A DNA stretch of 53,137 nt from Amycolatopsis sp. A133. GTDB lineage: Bacteria; Actinomycetota; Actinomycetes; Mycobacteriales; Pseudonocardiaceae. Position numbers and translations under genes: made by a program. Within the stretch, counting starts at the first letter, position 1. Every line of letters starts with the position of its first letter. The stretch lies in the NCBI RefSeq assembly GCF_031082405.1, contig NZ_JAVHJU010000007.1:422852-475988 (forward strand). The letters are read 5' to 3'. Shown one piece after another: positions 7,667-15,664 of this stretch. The notes beneath the pieces were generated by a model, which saw nothing but the letters and a program-made list of their open reading frames with translations, had not been told where the DNA came from and did not search any database.

Positions 7667-8925
7667 GCTTCGCTCCTCGATCGGTACGCGCGCCCCTGCA
7701 CGCTCTCGCTGATCTCGGTGATCGATTCCTCCGCCAGCCCGGTGCCGCCCAGCTCGGCGCAGCCGAGGTCGGCCAGTGCCGCCGCGGCGGCCGCCACCTC
7801 CGGGTCCGCCAGGCCGCGCCGCGCCGCCGTGGTCCACCGGTCGGCGACCGGGGCGCAGACCTCGCGCACCTTGTCGACCGTGGACGGCCGGGCGAGCAGC
7901 GCGGCGACCAGCGCCACCGGGACCAGCCACTCGTCCGGCGGTTGCGCGTCGAGGTAGCGGATCTCCAGGTAGCCCTGGGGGCGGACGGGGGTGAACATCG
8001 TGGTGAGGTGGTAGTCGAGATCCGCCACGGTCGGCCTCGGCAGCAGGGCCGCCGCGCCCCGGCCGTCGATCCAGTCGGCGAACGTCAGCCCCTCCGGCGC
8101 ATCCCACGGCCGGTCGCCGCGGGGCAGCACCATCAAGGGGACGTCCATCAGGCGCCCCGCCCACTCTCCGGCGGGGTCGTCGCCCGCCACGGCGGCCGTG
8201 CGCGTGCGCACCGCTTCCGTGTCGTGCACCGCCAGCCAGCGGGCGGAGGCGTGTCCGGTGTCCCGTCCGGCCTGGACGCGGGAGTTGGCGAAGAGGGCGA
8301 GCAGCGGCGGGCCCATCGCGTGGGCCGCCGCCCACCGGGCGGCGTAGTGCTCGGGCTCCCCCGCGTCGACGCAGATCTGCAGGCCGGCGGTGCTGCACAT
8401 CATCGTGATGCCGCCGGGACCGATCGGCGCGAACCGGCGCTCCATGGCCGCGTACCGCGGTGTGTGCAGGAGCCTGCGGGGCGCGCGGTGGGCGTCGATG
8501 CCCGTTTCGCCCAGCTCAAGGCCGTGGGAGGCGAGACGGTCGCGCAGGTGGTGGAGGTCGGCCGTGACAGCTGCGTCGAGGTCACGCAGGGAGGCCTGGG
8601 GAAGAGCGGAAATCTCGACCTGGCACCCGGGTTCGAGGCTCACGGGTGAGCCGGCCGGGAGCGGTGAGGCGGGGCTGCCGGGGCGGAGCGTCCGCGGGGT
8701 GTGCGGACCCAGCGCCGAGGCGAGGACGTCGGGATCGAGGGGTCTGGCCGGGTCGTCGGCGTGGTGCACGGTGAACTCCAGTTCCACGCCGATCAGGCGC
8801 GGCGGTCCGTGCTTGAAACACACCGATGCGACATACGCCTCGCCGGCCGCGCGGTCCGCCAGGACCCGCGCGGTGCGGTTCGACGCACTACCCGACTTCT
8901 CGGGGAAATCGTGCACCGCTTGCAT
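7663..8925 (-). CDS. egtA: Glutamate-cysteine ligase EgtA
   Basis: EgtA makes gamma-glutamylcysteine, the sulfur donor used by EgtB, from glutamate, cysteine and ATP. The 420-residue protein shows the GCS2-type features GVELEFTVH near residue 55, EPGCQVEISALPQ, MCSTAGLQICVD, and the C-terminal YLEIRYLDAQP. The start is ambiguous: ATG 8925 has AGGA six bases upstream and is preferred; ATG 8931 is two codons longer, and the open frame runs to 9027. A gap of about 120 bases to the LysR gene upstream should hold the operon promoter; TAGCGT on the minus strand is a possible -10 element. Confidence 0.93.
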   Translation of the reverse strand: MQAVHDFPEKSGSASNRTARVLADRAAGEAYVASVCFKHGPPRLIGVELEFTVHHADDPARPLDPDVLASALGPHTPRTLRPGSPASPLPAGSPVSLEPGCQVEISALPQASLRDLDAAVTADLHHLRDRLASHGLELGETGIDAHRAPRRLLHTPRYAAMERRFAPIGPGGITMMCSTAGLQICVDAGEPEHYAARWAAAHAMGPPLLALFANSRVQAGRDTGHASARWLAVHDTEAVRTRTAAVAGDDPAGEWAGRLMDVPLMVLPRGDRPWDAPEGLTFADWIDGRGAAALLPRPTVADLDYHLTTMFTPVRPQGYLEIRYLDAQPPDEWLVPVALVAALLARPSTVDKVREVCAPVADRWTTAARRGLADPEVAAAAAALADLGCAELGGTGLAEESITEISESVQGRAYRSRSEA

Positions 8926-9045
8926 GTCCATTCCTGTTCCGTGTGGAGGAACTTCTCGCCTTCGGACGCTACACGCGGGGTACGACAAAATCAGGCCGGA
9001 TCTTGCGCACCGGGAGCCGGTCACCACTCCGTAAGAAGACCCTGA

Positions 9046-9972
9046 TCAGGGCAAAGCGGGCTCGGTGCCGAGGCCGAGTTCGGCCGCGGAAGCCCGCACG
9101 GCCTCGATCACCAGGTGCAGCGCGGGACGCCGGGACGCGGTCCGCCGGTAGGCGATCGACACCGTCCGCAGCAGCGGCGTGGTCAGGGTGACGACGTCGA
9201 TTCCCGGCGGCCGCAGCAGGCGCAGGCCCAAATCGGACACGAGGGTGATGCCCAGCCCGGCGCCCACCATCGCCATCGCCGTCGACTGCTCTTCGACCTC
9301 GTGGTTGATCTTCGGCGTGAAGCCGTGGCGCCGGCAGGCGGTGCGCATCGCCCGGCCGAAGTGCGACTTCGCGCCGGCCAGGATCCACGGGTGCTCGGCG
9401 AGGTCGTCCAGGGACGCCGACCCGGCGGGCACGGCACCCCGCGGCACGGCCGCGTGCAGCCGTTCGACGGCCACGACCGCGCGTTCCAGCCCGGCGTCCC
9501 ACGGCGTCGGCGCGTCGGAGTAGTCGATGACGAACGACAGGTCGAGGCGGCCGTCCCGGACCGCCTCGGCGGTGTCCTCCGGCGCCAGCTCGCGGGTGCG
9601 CACCTCGATGCCGGGGTGCGTGCCGGCCAGTGCGGTCAGCGCCGTCGGCAGCAGGCCGGAGGCCACCGACGCCCACACCCCGGCGGTCAGCCGGACCGTG
9701 CGGGATTCCTGGGCTTCCTCCAGGGCGAGCGTCGCACGCTCGACCGAACCGAGGATTTCTTCGGCGTGCTCGGTCAGCAGCGTGCCCAGCTCGGTCAGCT
9801 GGACGCGCCGGCCCAGCCGTTCGAACAGCTTCGCGCCGACGTCCCGCTCGAGCTGCGCGAGCTGCTGCGACACCGCCGAAGCGGTGTAGTGCAGGGCCGC
9901 GGCTGCCGCCGTCACGGTGCCCCGGCGGTGCAGCTCGCGCAGCATCCGCAAGCGGCGCAACGAAAGCTCCAT
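9046..9972 (-). CDS. LysR family transcriptional regulator
   Basis: The protein begins with the LysR helix-turn-helix MELSLRRLRMLRELHRRGT and SAVSQQLAQLERDVGAKLFER (about 32-52), followed by a type-2 periplasmic-binding-like effector domain (from about residue 90). ATG 9972 is preferred over an in-frame TTG two codons earlier. It is divergent from the amino-acid dehydrogenase gene with about 118 bases between them, the usual layout for a LysR activator of its neighbour. It also lies upstream of egtA on the same strand. Its stop codon lies within the perfect palindrome CCCTGATCAGGG (9040-9051). No operator could be pinned down, so target and effector are inference. Confidence 0.9.
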   Translation of the reverse strand: MELSLRRLRMLRELHRRGTVTAAAAALHYTASAVSQQLAQLERDVGAKLFERLGRRVQLTELGTLLTEHAEEILGSVERATLALEEAQESRTVRLTAGVWASVASGLLPTALTALAGTHPGIEVRTRELAPEDTAEAVRDGRLDLSFVIDYSDAPTPWDAGLERAVVAVERLHAAVPRGAVPAGSASLDDLAEHPWILAGAKSHFGRAMRTACRRHGFTPKINHEVEEQSTAMAMVGAGLGITLVSDLGLRLLRPPGIDVVTLTTPLLRTVSIAYRRTASRRPALHLVIEAVRASAAELGLGTEPALP

Positions 9973-10090
9973 GCACAAAACCTAAACGAGATCGTGCAGC
10001 AGCGGTAAATGGACGGGCGGGCCACCCGGGGCGCACGCTCGTGCCGGCGGTCGCGAGGCCGCCCGGACTCCCCTGGAGGTGAGTGGCCCG

Positions 10091-11284
10091 ATGATCCCCG
10101 CCCCGCCACTGATGCGGCTCACGTGGACCGACCCCGTCACCGGCGCGAACGGCTACCTCGTCGTGCACAGCCTGGTCTCCGGCGTCGCCACCGGCGGCAC
10201 CCGGATGCGGGCCGGCTGCACGCTGACCGAGGTCGAGGACCTCGCCCGGGGCATGGCCGACAAGACCGCGACCTTCAACCTGCCGGTCGGCGGGGCCAAG
10301 GGCGGCATCGACTTCGACCCCAAGGACCCGCGCGCGTACGACGTGCTGAAGCGCTTCTGCGCGTTCCTGCGGCCGTGGCTGGACGCGCACTGGGTGACGG
10401 CCGAGGACCTGGGCGTGCCGCAGCACCTGATCGACTCGGTGTTCGCCGAACTCGGGCTAGAGCAGTCCTACCACGCCGCGATCCGCCGTTCGGCCGATCC
10501 GGCGCGCACCCTGCGCCGGGTGCAGGCGGGCCTCACCGCGCCGGTCCCCGGCGGGCTGCTGCTCGGTGACGTCGTCGGCGGCTACGGCGTGGCGCAGGCG
10601 TGCCTGGGCGTCGCGGCGGCGTGGGACTGGGACGTGCGCGGGACGACGGTGGCGATCCAGGGCATCGGCACCATGGGCGGCGGAGCAGCGTGGTACCTGC
10701 ACGAAGCGGGGATGCAGGTGGTCGCGGCGGCCGACGCCGCGGGCACGCTGTACGACCCCGCCGGCCTCGACGTCCCGGCGCTGCTGGAGCTGCGCGACCG
10801 CTTCGGCGAGGTGGACCGGTCCCGGCTGCCCGCCGGAGTCCGCTCGCTGCCGCGCGAGACGATCGCCGGCATCAACGCCGACATCTTCGTGCCGGCCGCG
10901 ATCTCCTACGCGCTGCGGCCGGACAACGAGGACCTCGTCAAGGCCAAGGTCGTCGTCGAAGCGGCCAACGCGGCGACGACGCCGGAAGCGGAGGCGGCGC
11001 TGTCGGCCCGCGGGGTCGCGGTCGTGCCCGACTTCGTCGCCAACGCGGGCGCGGCGGCCTGGGCGTGGTGGCTGCTGCTGGGCGAGGTCGGCGCGGACCC
11101 GGCCGACTCCTTCCTGCGGCTGCGCACGGAAATGCAGGCGAAGGTCGCGCTGCTGCTGGCGGAGTGGAACTCGGACCGGCTGCCCCTGCGCCGCACCGCC
11201 CTGCGGCTGGCCGAGGCCAACCGGACCCGGCGCACCGAAGCGACGCCGGTCCCGGAAGGCGAGCCGGGGCTGCTCATCCCGTAG
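10091..11284 (+). CDS. Glu/Leu/Phe/Val dehydrogenase family protein
   Basis: A 397-residue NAD(P)-dependent amino-acid dehydrogenase, which interconverts an L-amino acid and its 2-oxo acid. The catalytic part shows GGTRMRAGCTL, MADKTATFNLPVGGAKGGIDF with the family lysines, and VTAEDLGVP with the general Asp. The second half is a Rossmann fold with IQGIGTMGGGAA and ends in the PDFVANAGAAAWAWW block. I use ATG 10091, 11 bases after GGAGG (10075-10079); a GTG at 10079 overlaps that site and is less likely. The stop abuts the convergent pip stop exactly. Substrate cannot be chosen from sequence; the divergent LysR may regulate it. Confidence 0.88.
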   Translation: MIPAPPLMRLTWTDPVTGANGYLVVHSLVSGVATGGTRMRAGCTLTEVEDLARGMADKTATFNLPVGGAKGGIDFDPKDPRAYDVLKRFCAFLRPWLDAHWVTAEDLGVPQHLIDSVFAELGLEQSYHAAIRRSADPARTLRRVQAGLTAPVPGGLLLGDVVGGYGVAQACLGVAAAWDWDVRGTTVAIQGIGTMGGGAAWYLHEAGMQVVAAADAAGTLYDPAGLDVPALLELRDRFGEVDRSRLPAGVRSLPRETIAGINADIFVPAAISYALRPDNEDLVKAKVVVEAANAATTPEAEAALSARGVAVVPDFVANAGAAAWAWWLLLGEVGADPADSFLRLRTEMQAKVALLLAEWNSDRLPLRRTALRLAEANRTRRTEATPVPEGEPGLLIP

Positions 11285-12238
11285 TCAGGAGCGGTCCGCG
11301 AAGCGGTCGGTCGCGCCGATCAGGACTTCCTGCATCGACGCGGCCGACACCGTGTGCCCGACGTCGTCGAGCAGCACCAGTTCACTGCCCGGCCAGGCGT
11401 GGTGCAGCAGCCACGGCGTGCCGGCGAGGTTGCTCGTGTCCAGCACCCCCTGCGCCAGCACCGCCGGGATGCCCGCGAGCTCGCCCGCCCGGCGCAGGAT
11501 CTCGCCGTCCGGGAGGAAGGCGCGGTTGCTGAAGTAGTGCGTGACGAGCCGCGCGAAGCAGAGCCGGTACGCCGGGTCCTCGAAGACGTCGTGCGGGGGC
11601 ACGCCCGGCAGCATCGCGTCCTCCCAGGCGCACCAGTCCGCGGCCGCCCGGTGGTGGACGGCGGGGTCCGGGTCCATCAGCAGGCGGTGGTAAGCCGCGG
11701 ACAGGTCGCCGTCGCGCTCGCTTTCCGGTACGCCTTCGCGGAACTTGGCGAAGCCCTCCGGGAAGTACGCCCCCAAACCGCGGATCAGCATCTCGATCTC
11801 GAGGAAGCGGTCGGTCGCCAGGCCCATGAGGACGACCTCGCTGACCCGTTCGGTGTGGCGCAGCGCGTAGGCGAGGCTGAGGACCGAGCCCCAGGAACCG
11901 CCGAACAGCAGCCACTTGCCGATGCCGAGGCGCGTCCGGAGCAGTTCGAAGTCGGCGATCAGGTGCTCGGTGGTGTTGGCGGACAGGTCGGCGACCGGGG
12001 CGCCGGCGTGCGGGGTGCTGCGCCCGCAGCCGCGCTGGTCGGCCAGGACGATCCGGTAGCGCGCCGGGTCGAAGAAGCGGCGGACGTTCTCCGAGCAGCC
12101 GGAGCCGGGGCCGCCGTGCACGACGAGCGCGGGCTTGCCCTCGGGGTTCCCGCAGGTCTCCCAGTAGATCTCGTGCCCGTCGCCGACGTCGAGCATCCCG
12201 TGCTCGTACGGGGCGATCTCGGGGTACAGCCCAGCCAT
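11285..12238 (-). CDS. pip: Proline iminopeptidase (prolyl aminopeptidase)
   Basis: A 317-residue S33 alpha/beta hydrolase that removes N-terminal proline from peptides in the cytosol. Marks in order: HGGPGSGCSE (41-50), the oxyanion motif; LADQRGCGRSTP (65-76); GGSWGSVLSLAYA with nucleophile Ser115; acid in GVLDTSN; and His in DDVGHTVS. Size matches the family. The acid loop (GVLDTSNLAGTP) differs from the common GRYDxxCP form, so substrate range may differ. The stop is immediately next to the stop of the convergent dehydrogenase with no terminator between. A -10-like TAATGT and a 10-bp palindrome lie upstream. Confidence 0.88.
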   Translation of the reverse strand: MAGLYPEIAPYEHGMLDVGDGHEIYWETCGNPEGKPALVVHGGPGSGCSENVRRFFDPARYRIVLADQRGCGRSTPHAGAPVADLSANTTEHLIADFELLRTRLGIGKWLLFGGSWGSVLSLAYALRHTERVSEVVLMGLATDRFLEIEMLIRGLGAYFPEGFAKFREGVPESERDGDLSAAYHRLLMDPDPAVHHRAAADWCAWEDAMLPGVPPHDVFEDPAYRLCFARLVTHYFSNRAFLPDGEILRRAGELAGIPAVLAQGVLDTSNLAGTPWLLHHAWPGSELVLLDDVGHTVSAASMQEVLIGATDRFADRS

Positions 12239-12263
12239 CAGCGCGTCCTTCCACCGGAATACA

Positions 12264-12280
12264 ACAGCGCTGTCACATTA
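12264..12280 (-). promoter_or_regulatory. Possible pip promoter with adjoining palindrome
   Basis: On the minus strand TAATGT (12280-12275) resembles a -10 box and is followed at once by the perfect palindrome ACAGCGCTGT (12273-12264), 26 bases before the pip ATG. A repressor bound there would cover the transcription start. No -35 box is clear. Confidence 0.35.
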
Positions 12281-12315
12281 GTCGCGCCACCGGCCCCGCG
12301 CACGGTCTTTTCCGT

Positions 12316-13065
12316 TCAGCCGAGAGTGCCGGCCAGCTCGGCGAGCGTCTCCGCCAGCTCCTGCGAACCCGCCGGGCCGATGTGGATGACCGCGTCGCCG
12401 CCCGAGCCGGACGTGTAGCTGAGGTAGCGGCCCCAGTCGGTGTCGGCGTAGTGGAGCGGCTGCTGCAGGCAGGTGTGCCTGCCGACGTCGTCGCGGCGGC
12501 CGACGTAGAGCTCCCCGCTGCCCGAAACCGGCCGCTGCACCAGGCTGACGACGTCGGCGACGGCGGGGTCGAGCGGGTAGGCGCCCGGCCCGCGGCGGGC
12601 CGCCTCGGTCAGGTCCGCCACCCGCACGGTGCGCCGCTGGCCGCCACCGGGCCCGACCGGCGGCAGCTGCTCGACCAGGGACTCGGCGAGCCGGTTCCGG
12701 TCGATTTCCTGCACGCCGACGTGGGTCCCGTCGGAGACCGCCAAGACCGCTTGCAGCCCCTTCGCGGCGGCGAGGACGCCGTAGGTCCGGCCGCCGGCAC
12801 CGACCCAGCCGTAGCACTCCCGCGCCGGGCTGACCAGCAGCGGCAGCCAGTCGAGGAAGTCGACGGTGGCGCGACCGCGGGCGTCGACCAGCCCGGCCTC
12901 GGCGAGGGCGGCGTCGACCCGCTTGGCGGCGTCCTCGCGCTCTTCGTCCGAGAGCCACAGCGGCTCCGGACGCAGGGTGAGGTGCAGCTGGCCGACCTGC
13001 TCGCGGTCGGCCAGCGCGGCCAGCGCCTCGACCGGAACGTCCACCCGGCCTGTTGCCACGTCCAC
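12316..13065 (-). CDS. ESX secretion-associated protein, EspG family
   Basis: EspG proteins are cytosolic chaperones that hold PE/PPE-type substrates for type VII (ESX) secretion. The 249-residue protein has the family's opening VDVPVEALAALA, a central domain (VTVDFLDWLPLLV type, here ATVDFLDWLPLLV) and the ending IHIGPAGSQELAETLAELAG. GTG 13065 lies four bases after the stop of the PPE/WXG-like gene, so the two are co-translated. No ESX core genes (EccA-EccE) occur in the window, so this is an orphan effector/chaperone cassette that must use machinery encoded elsewhere. Confidence 0.82.
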   Translation of the reverse strand: MDVATGRVDVPVEALAALADREQVGQLHLTLRPEPLWLSDEEREDAAKRVDAALAEAGLVDARGRATVDFLDWLPLLVSPARECYGWVGAGGRTYGVLAAAKGLQAVLAVSDGTHVGVQEIDRNRLAESLVEQLPPVGPGGGQRRTVRVADLTEAARRGPGAYPLDPAVADVVSLVQRPVSGSGELYVGRRDDVGRHTCLQQPLHYADTDWGRYLSYTSGSGGDAVIHIGPAGSQELAETLAELAGTLG

Positions 13066-13069
13066 CCGC

Positions 13070-14419
13070 CTATTCGCCGATGACCGGCGGGCTGGTCCGC
13101 TGGTCGGTGCCGAAGATCGCGTCCGGATCCGCTTCGATCAGGTAGTCCGGCCGCTGGTGCTCATCGTCGTCCTCACCCTCGCCCCGGCGGCCACCGGGCC
13201 CCATCGGCCCCAGCTGCCCGGACCGCCCGGCCGCCGACCGCGCGGCGGCGGCCTCCGCGGCGGCCGCGTTGCCGAGGCTGCCCATGCCGGAGCCGCGGCC
13301 CCCGCCGAGCCCGCGCTCCCCCGCACCGCCGGCCCCGCTGCCGGCGCCGGTTCCGGTCCCGGTACCGCCCCGGCCCGTCGGGTCCAGCAGCCGGCTGCCG
13401 GCGTTGCCGCCGGTGGGCCCGCGCCCGCCGGTGCTGGAGTTGGGGTCGTAGGTGTTCGAGTAGTTCTGCCCGCCACCACCGCCGGGGTTGGTGGGGTAGA
13501 ACTCGACCCCGCCGGTGCCGGGCGGCGTCCTGCCGGGCTGATCGGCCGGCTGCCCGGGCCGCGTCTTCGTGGGCAGGGTGCCGGTCGGCCGGGTGGTGTC
13601 CGTCGGGCGCGTCATGTCGGTGCCGATCGGCTTTTCCGTGCCACCGGGCCGATCCGTGCCACCGGGGCGGTCGGTCCCGCCGGGACGATCGGTGCCGCCC
13701 GGGCGGTCGGTGCCGCCGGGCTTGTCGGTGCCGCCGGTGTGCGTGGTGTCGACGCTGGAGGTCGAGGTGTGGTCGTCGCCGCCCGGGTCGCCACCGCCGT
13801 ATTCGGGGTACCACCGGTTCCGGTCGGTGGGCTCGTTGCTCCACGGGTCGACGCGCCCGGGCGGGCTCGGCTGGTTCACGGCGATCGCGGCACCGTCGGC
13901 CTCGAGCACGCCGTAGTCGGTGGGGAGGATCGCCCTGGTTCCGCTCGTGACGCTGCTGTACTGGTCCATCACGCGGACGTTCGTCTCGTTCGCGGCGTTG
14001 TACCGCGCCATGCCCTCTTGGTAGTTGTCGATGTCGTCCTTGGCCATGAACGGCCCGGCGATCGGGATGGCGGCCTTGAGGCCGGTGGTCCAGGGGTTCG
14101 GCTTGTCCGGCTTCGGCGGCACCTCGACGACGGTGGCGCTCGAGGCGTTGAAGACGTCGGCCTGGGTGTCCACGGAAGCCTTGGTCACGTCCAGCGGCGC
14201 GGCGGTTTCCGCGAAGGCCTGTTCGAGCGGCCCGGCCCCGGCGTTGGCCGCGTCGGCGGCGTCACCGGTCCAGGCCTGCTTCATCCGCTCCTGCAGGGAC
14301 TTGATGCCCTGGGCGCGGTCCAGGTAGGCGGCGGACAGCTTGTTCACCCCCTCGGACAACTGCTGGAGTCCTTGGGTGTCGCCCTGTCTGAAGTTTTCGT
14401 AGATCTGCTTGCCGTCCAC
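13070..14419 (-). CDS. WXG/PPE-like ESX-associated protein with hexapeptide repeats
   Basis: The 449-residue protein has an N-terminal helical hairpin region (1-150) with a W-T-G turn at 50-52, as in WXG100/PPE-type proteins. A low-complexity middle holds six tandem six-residue repeats of the GGTDRP type (229-264) and long Gly/Pro/Thr segments, probably disordered. The end is an acidic tail, EDDDEHQRPDYLIEADPD, and TSPPVIGE, a style shared by Pseudonocardiaceae PPE-like proteins. GTG 14419 begins three bases after the lipoprotein gene's stop. EspG follows directly and is the likely chaperone. It is probably exported by an ESX system; its function is unknown. Confidence 0.75.
   Translation of the reverse strand: MDGKQIYENFRQGDTQGLQQLSEGVNKLSAAYLDRAQGIKSLQERMKQAWTGDAADAANAGAGPLEQAFAETAAPLDVTKASVDTQADVFNASSATVVEVPPKPDKPNPWTTGLKAAIPIAGPFMAKDDIDNYQEGMARYNAANETNVRVMDQYSSVTSGTRAILPTDYGVLEADGAAIAVNQPSPPGRVDPWSNEPTDRNRWYPEYGGGDPGGDDHTSTSSVDTTHTGGTDKPGGTDRPGGTDRPGGTDRPGGTDRPGGTEKPIGTDMTRPTDTTRPTGTLPTKTRPGQPADQPGRTPPGTGGVEFYPTNPGGGGGQNYSNTYDPNSSTGGRGPTGGNAGSRLLDPTGRGGTGTGTGAGSGAGGAGERGLGGGRGSGMGSLGNAAAAEAAAARSAAGRSGQLGPMGPGGRRGEGEDDDEHQRPDYLIEADPDAIFGTDQRTSPPVIGE
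13628..13735 (-). repeat. Six in-frame 18-bp repeats coding GGTDRP-type hexapeptides
   Basis: Codons 229-264 of the PPE-like gene encode GGTDKP, four copies of GGTDRP, then GGTEKP, and a decayed seventh copy IGTDMT follows. Synonymous changes between copies show they are not brand new. Copy number may vary between strains. Confidence 0.85.
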
Positions 14420-14422
14420 TCG

Positions 14423-15079
14423 TCAAGCCCCCTTGAGTGTTTTGACCGTCCCGGCTGCGACGCGCTGGGCGACGTCGCAGGAATCCTGTTGCCCCTCGTA
14501 GCCTTCCGCGAAGATCGACACCGCCAGGTCGTCGGCGATACCGAGCGCCATGGAGCAGTTCCCGATCGGGCGGCGGTCGCGGATGTCGAAGTACACCGCG
14601 GGGTAGCCCTCGATGTCCGGAGCGGGCTCGAGGAACCTGATCAGGCGGTTCGGGCGTTCGTACGCGGCCTGGATCCCGGTCAGCCCGCCGGCGCCGGCGT
14701 CACGGTTCCCCGTACCCAGGATGATCAGCACGCTCGTCCCGTCCCCCCGGATCTTCCAGCCGCAGCTGGGACCGGACTGCCGCTCGGGAGCGCTGTCCTG
14801 GGGACGCGGGTCGCCGGGATCGGTGTACCGCAGCTGGGACAGCAGTTCCTTCGGCACCAGACCACACGGGTCGCTCACGAACTTCGTCGCGTCCAGGGGA
14901 ACGGCGACCTTCGGCACGTTCCCGGAGGGACTCGGCTGCGACGCCGTACCCGGCGAAGAAGGAGTGTTCGCCGGCTGAGCGGTACCGCCGGTCGTCGGGT
15001 TGCAGCCGGCAACGAGCGCGCAGACCACCAGAACGGCCCCGCCGAGCACACTCGCGCGGGCGGTGTTGCCCAGCTTCAC
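14423..15079 (-). CDS. DUF3558-type lipoprotein
   Basis: A 218-residue predicted lipoprotein. The signal peptide MKLGNTARASVLGGAVLVV runs into the lipobox LVAGC, with the lipidated Cys near residue 26, then a Pro/Ser/Thr-rich linker. The mature domain has paired cysteines (SDPCGLVPKELL, SGPSCGWKI, IGNCSMAL, QQDSCDVA), the DUF3558 pattern seen in actinobacteria. GTG 15079 overlaps the stop of the upstream WXG-like gene in GTGA. It belongs to the ESX-associated cassette and is likely anchored on the outside of the membrane; the role is unknown. Confidence 0.82.
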   Translation of the reverse strand: MKLGNTARASVLGGAVLVVCALVAGCNPTTGGTAQPANTPSSPGTASQPSPSGNVPKVAVPLDATKFVSDPCGLVPKELLSQLRYTDPGDPRPQDSAPERQSGPSCGWKIRGDGTSVLIILGTGNRDAGAGGLTGIQAAYERPNRLIRFLEPAPDIEGYPAVYFDIRDRRPIGNCSMALGIADDLAVSIFAEGYEGQQDSCDVAQRVAAGTVKTLKGA

Positions 15080-15480
15080 GTCGCCTGCCCGAAGGTCTCG
15101 GACAGGCCCTGGTCGGTCGCGACCGTCTTCGTCTGGGCTTCCTTGAGCTTCTTGATGTAGTTCTGCACGTACTTGCGCATGGAGTCGTTCTGGGCCTGCA
15201 GCGAAGCGATCGAGTCGTAGGTGGTGGAGGCGTAACTCGAGCTCGCCGGATCCTGCCCCGGAGCGGGCGAGTGGTTCGTGAGCCCCTGGATCGTGCGCGC
15301 GTCCTCCACGATCTTGTCCAGTTCGGCTTCCCACAGCCCGATCACCGAGGCGAGCTCCTCGGGGTCCATCTCGAACTTGCCGCCCCCGCCGCCCCCGCCG
15401 CCGTAAACCCGGCCGGACCCGCCCAGGATGTCGCCACCCCAGACCGCCTGGACCGCCTGCCCGGCTTCGCCGATGATCAC
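15076..15480 (-). CDS. Small helical protein, first gene of ESX-associated cassette
   Basis: The 134-residue protein starts MIIGEAGQAVQAVWGGDILGG, carries a run of eight glycines near residue 30, then two predicted helices (EELASVIGLWEAELDKIVEDA and SIASLQAQNDSMRKYVQNYI). The helical part could form a WXG-like hairpin, but no clean WXG motif is visible at the turn. GTG 15480 follows GGGAAGG by seven bases. It heads the operon with the DUF3558 lipoprotein, PPE-like protein and EspG. I do not recognise a precise family; an ESX substrate or partner is the best guess. Confidence 0.65.
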   Translation of the reverse strand: MIIGEAGQAVQAVWGGDILGGSGRVYGGGGGGGGKFEMDPEELASVIGLWEAELDKIVEDARTIQGLTNHSPAPGQDPASSSYASTTYDSIASLQAQNDSMRKYVQNYIKKLKEAQTKTVATDQGLSETFGQAT

Positions 15481-15611
15481 GCCGCACCTTCCCCTCGGTT
15501 CACCCACCGTGATGGGGCAGACCTTAGCCAACTGTCTCACTTCGTGTCAGCGAATCGCCGCAACGTTCAGACGGCAGGGTCACCGGATCGGTTCCCGGGC
15601 ACTCCGGGTCA

Positions 15612-15627
15612 CAGTACGTACGTACGG
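15612..15627. promoter_or_regulatory. AcnR-like operator upstream of the TetR gene
   Basis: CAGTACGTACGTACGG matches the pattern CAG-N-AC-NNN-CGTACTG recalled for corynebacterial AcnR at all but one fixed position and contains the perfect palindrome GTACGTACGTAC. It lies 37 bases before the ATG of an AcnR-like regulator, fitting autoregulation. Confidence 0.55.
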
Positions 15628-15664
15628 ATTGCGAGAAGCCGGTCCCCGGTGCCAGGATTTCAGG

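Noticed and set aside
12866..15160. 764-residue plus-strand open frame over the ESX cassette
   Set aside because: The minus-strand frames carry lipobox, WXG turn, EspG features and start/stop overlaps; the plus frame is low-complexity and has no domain.
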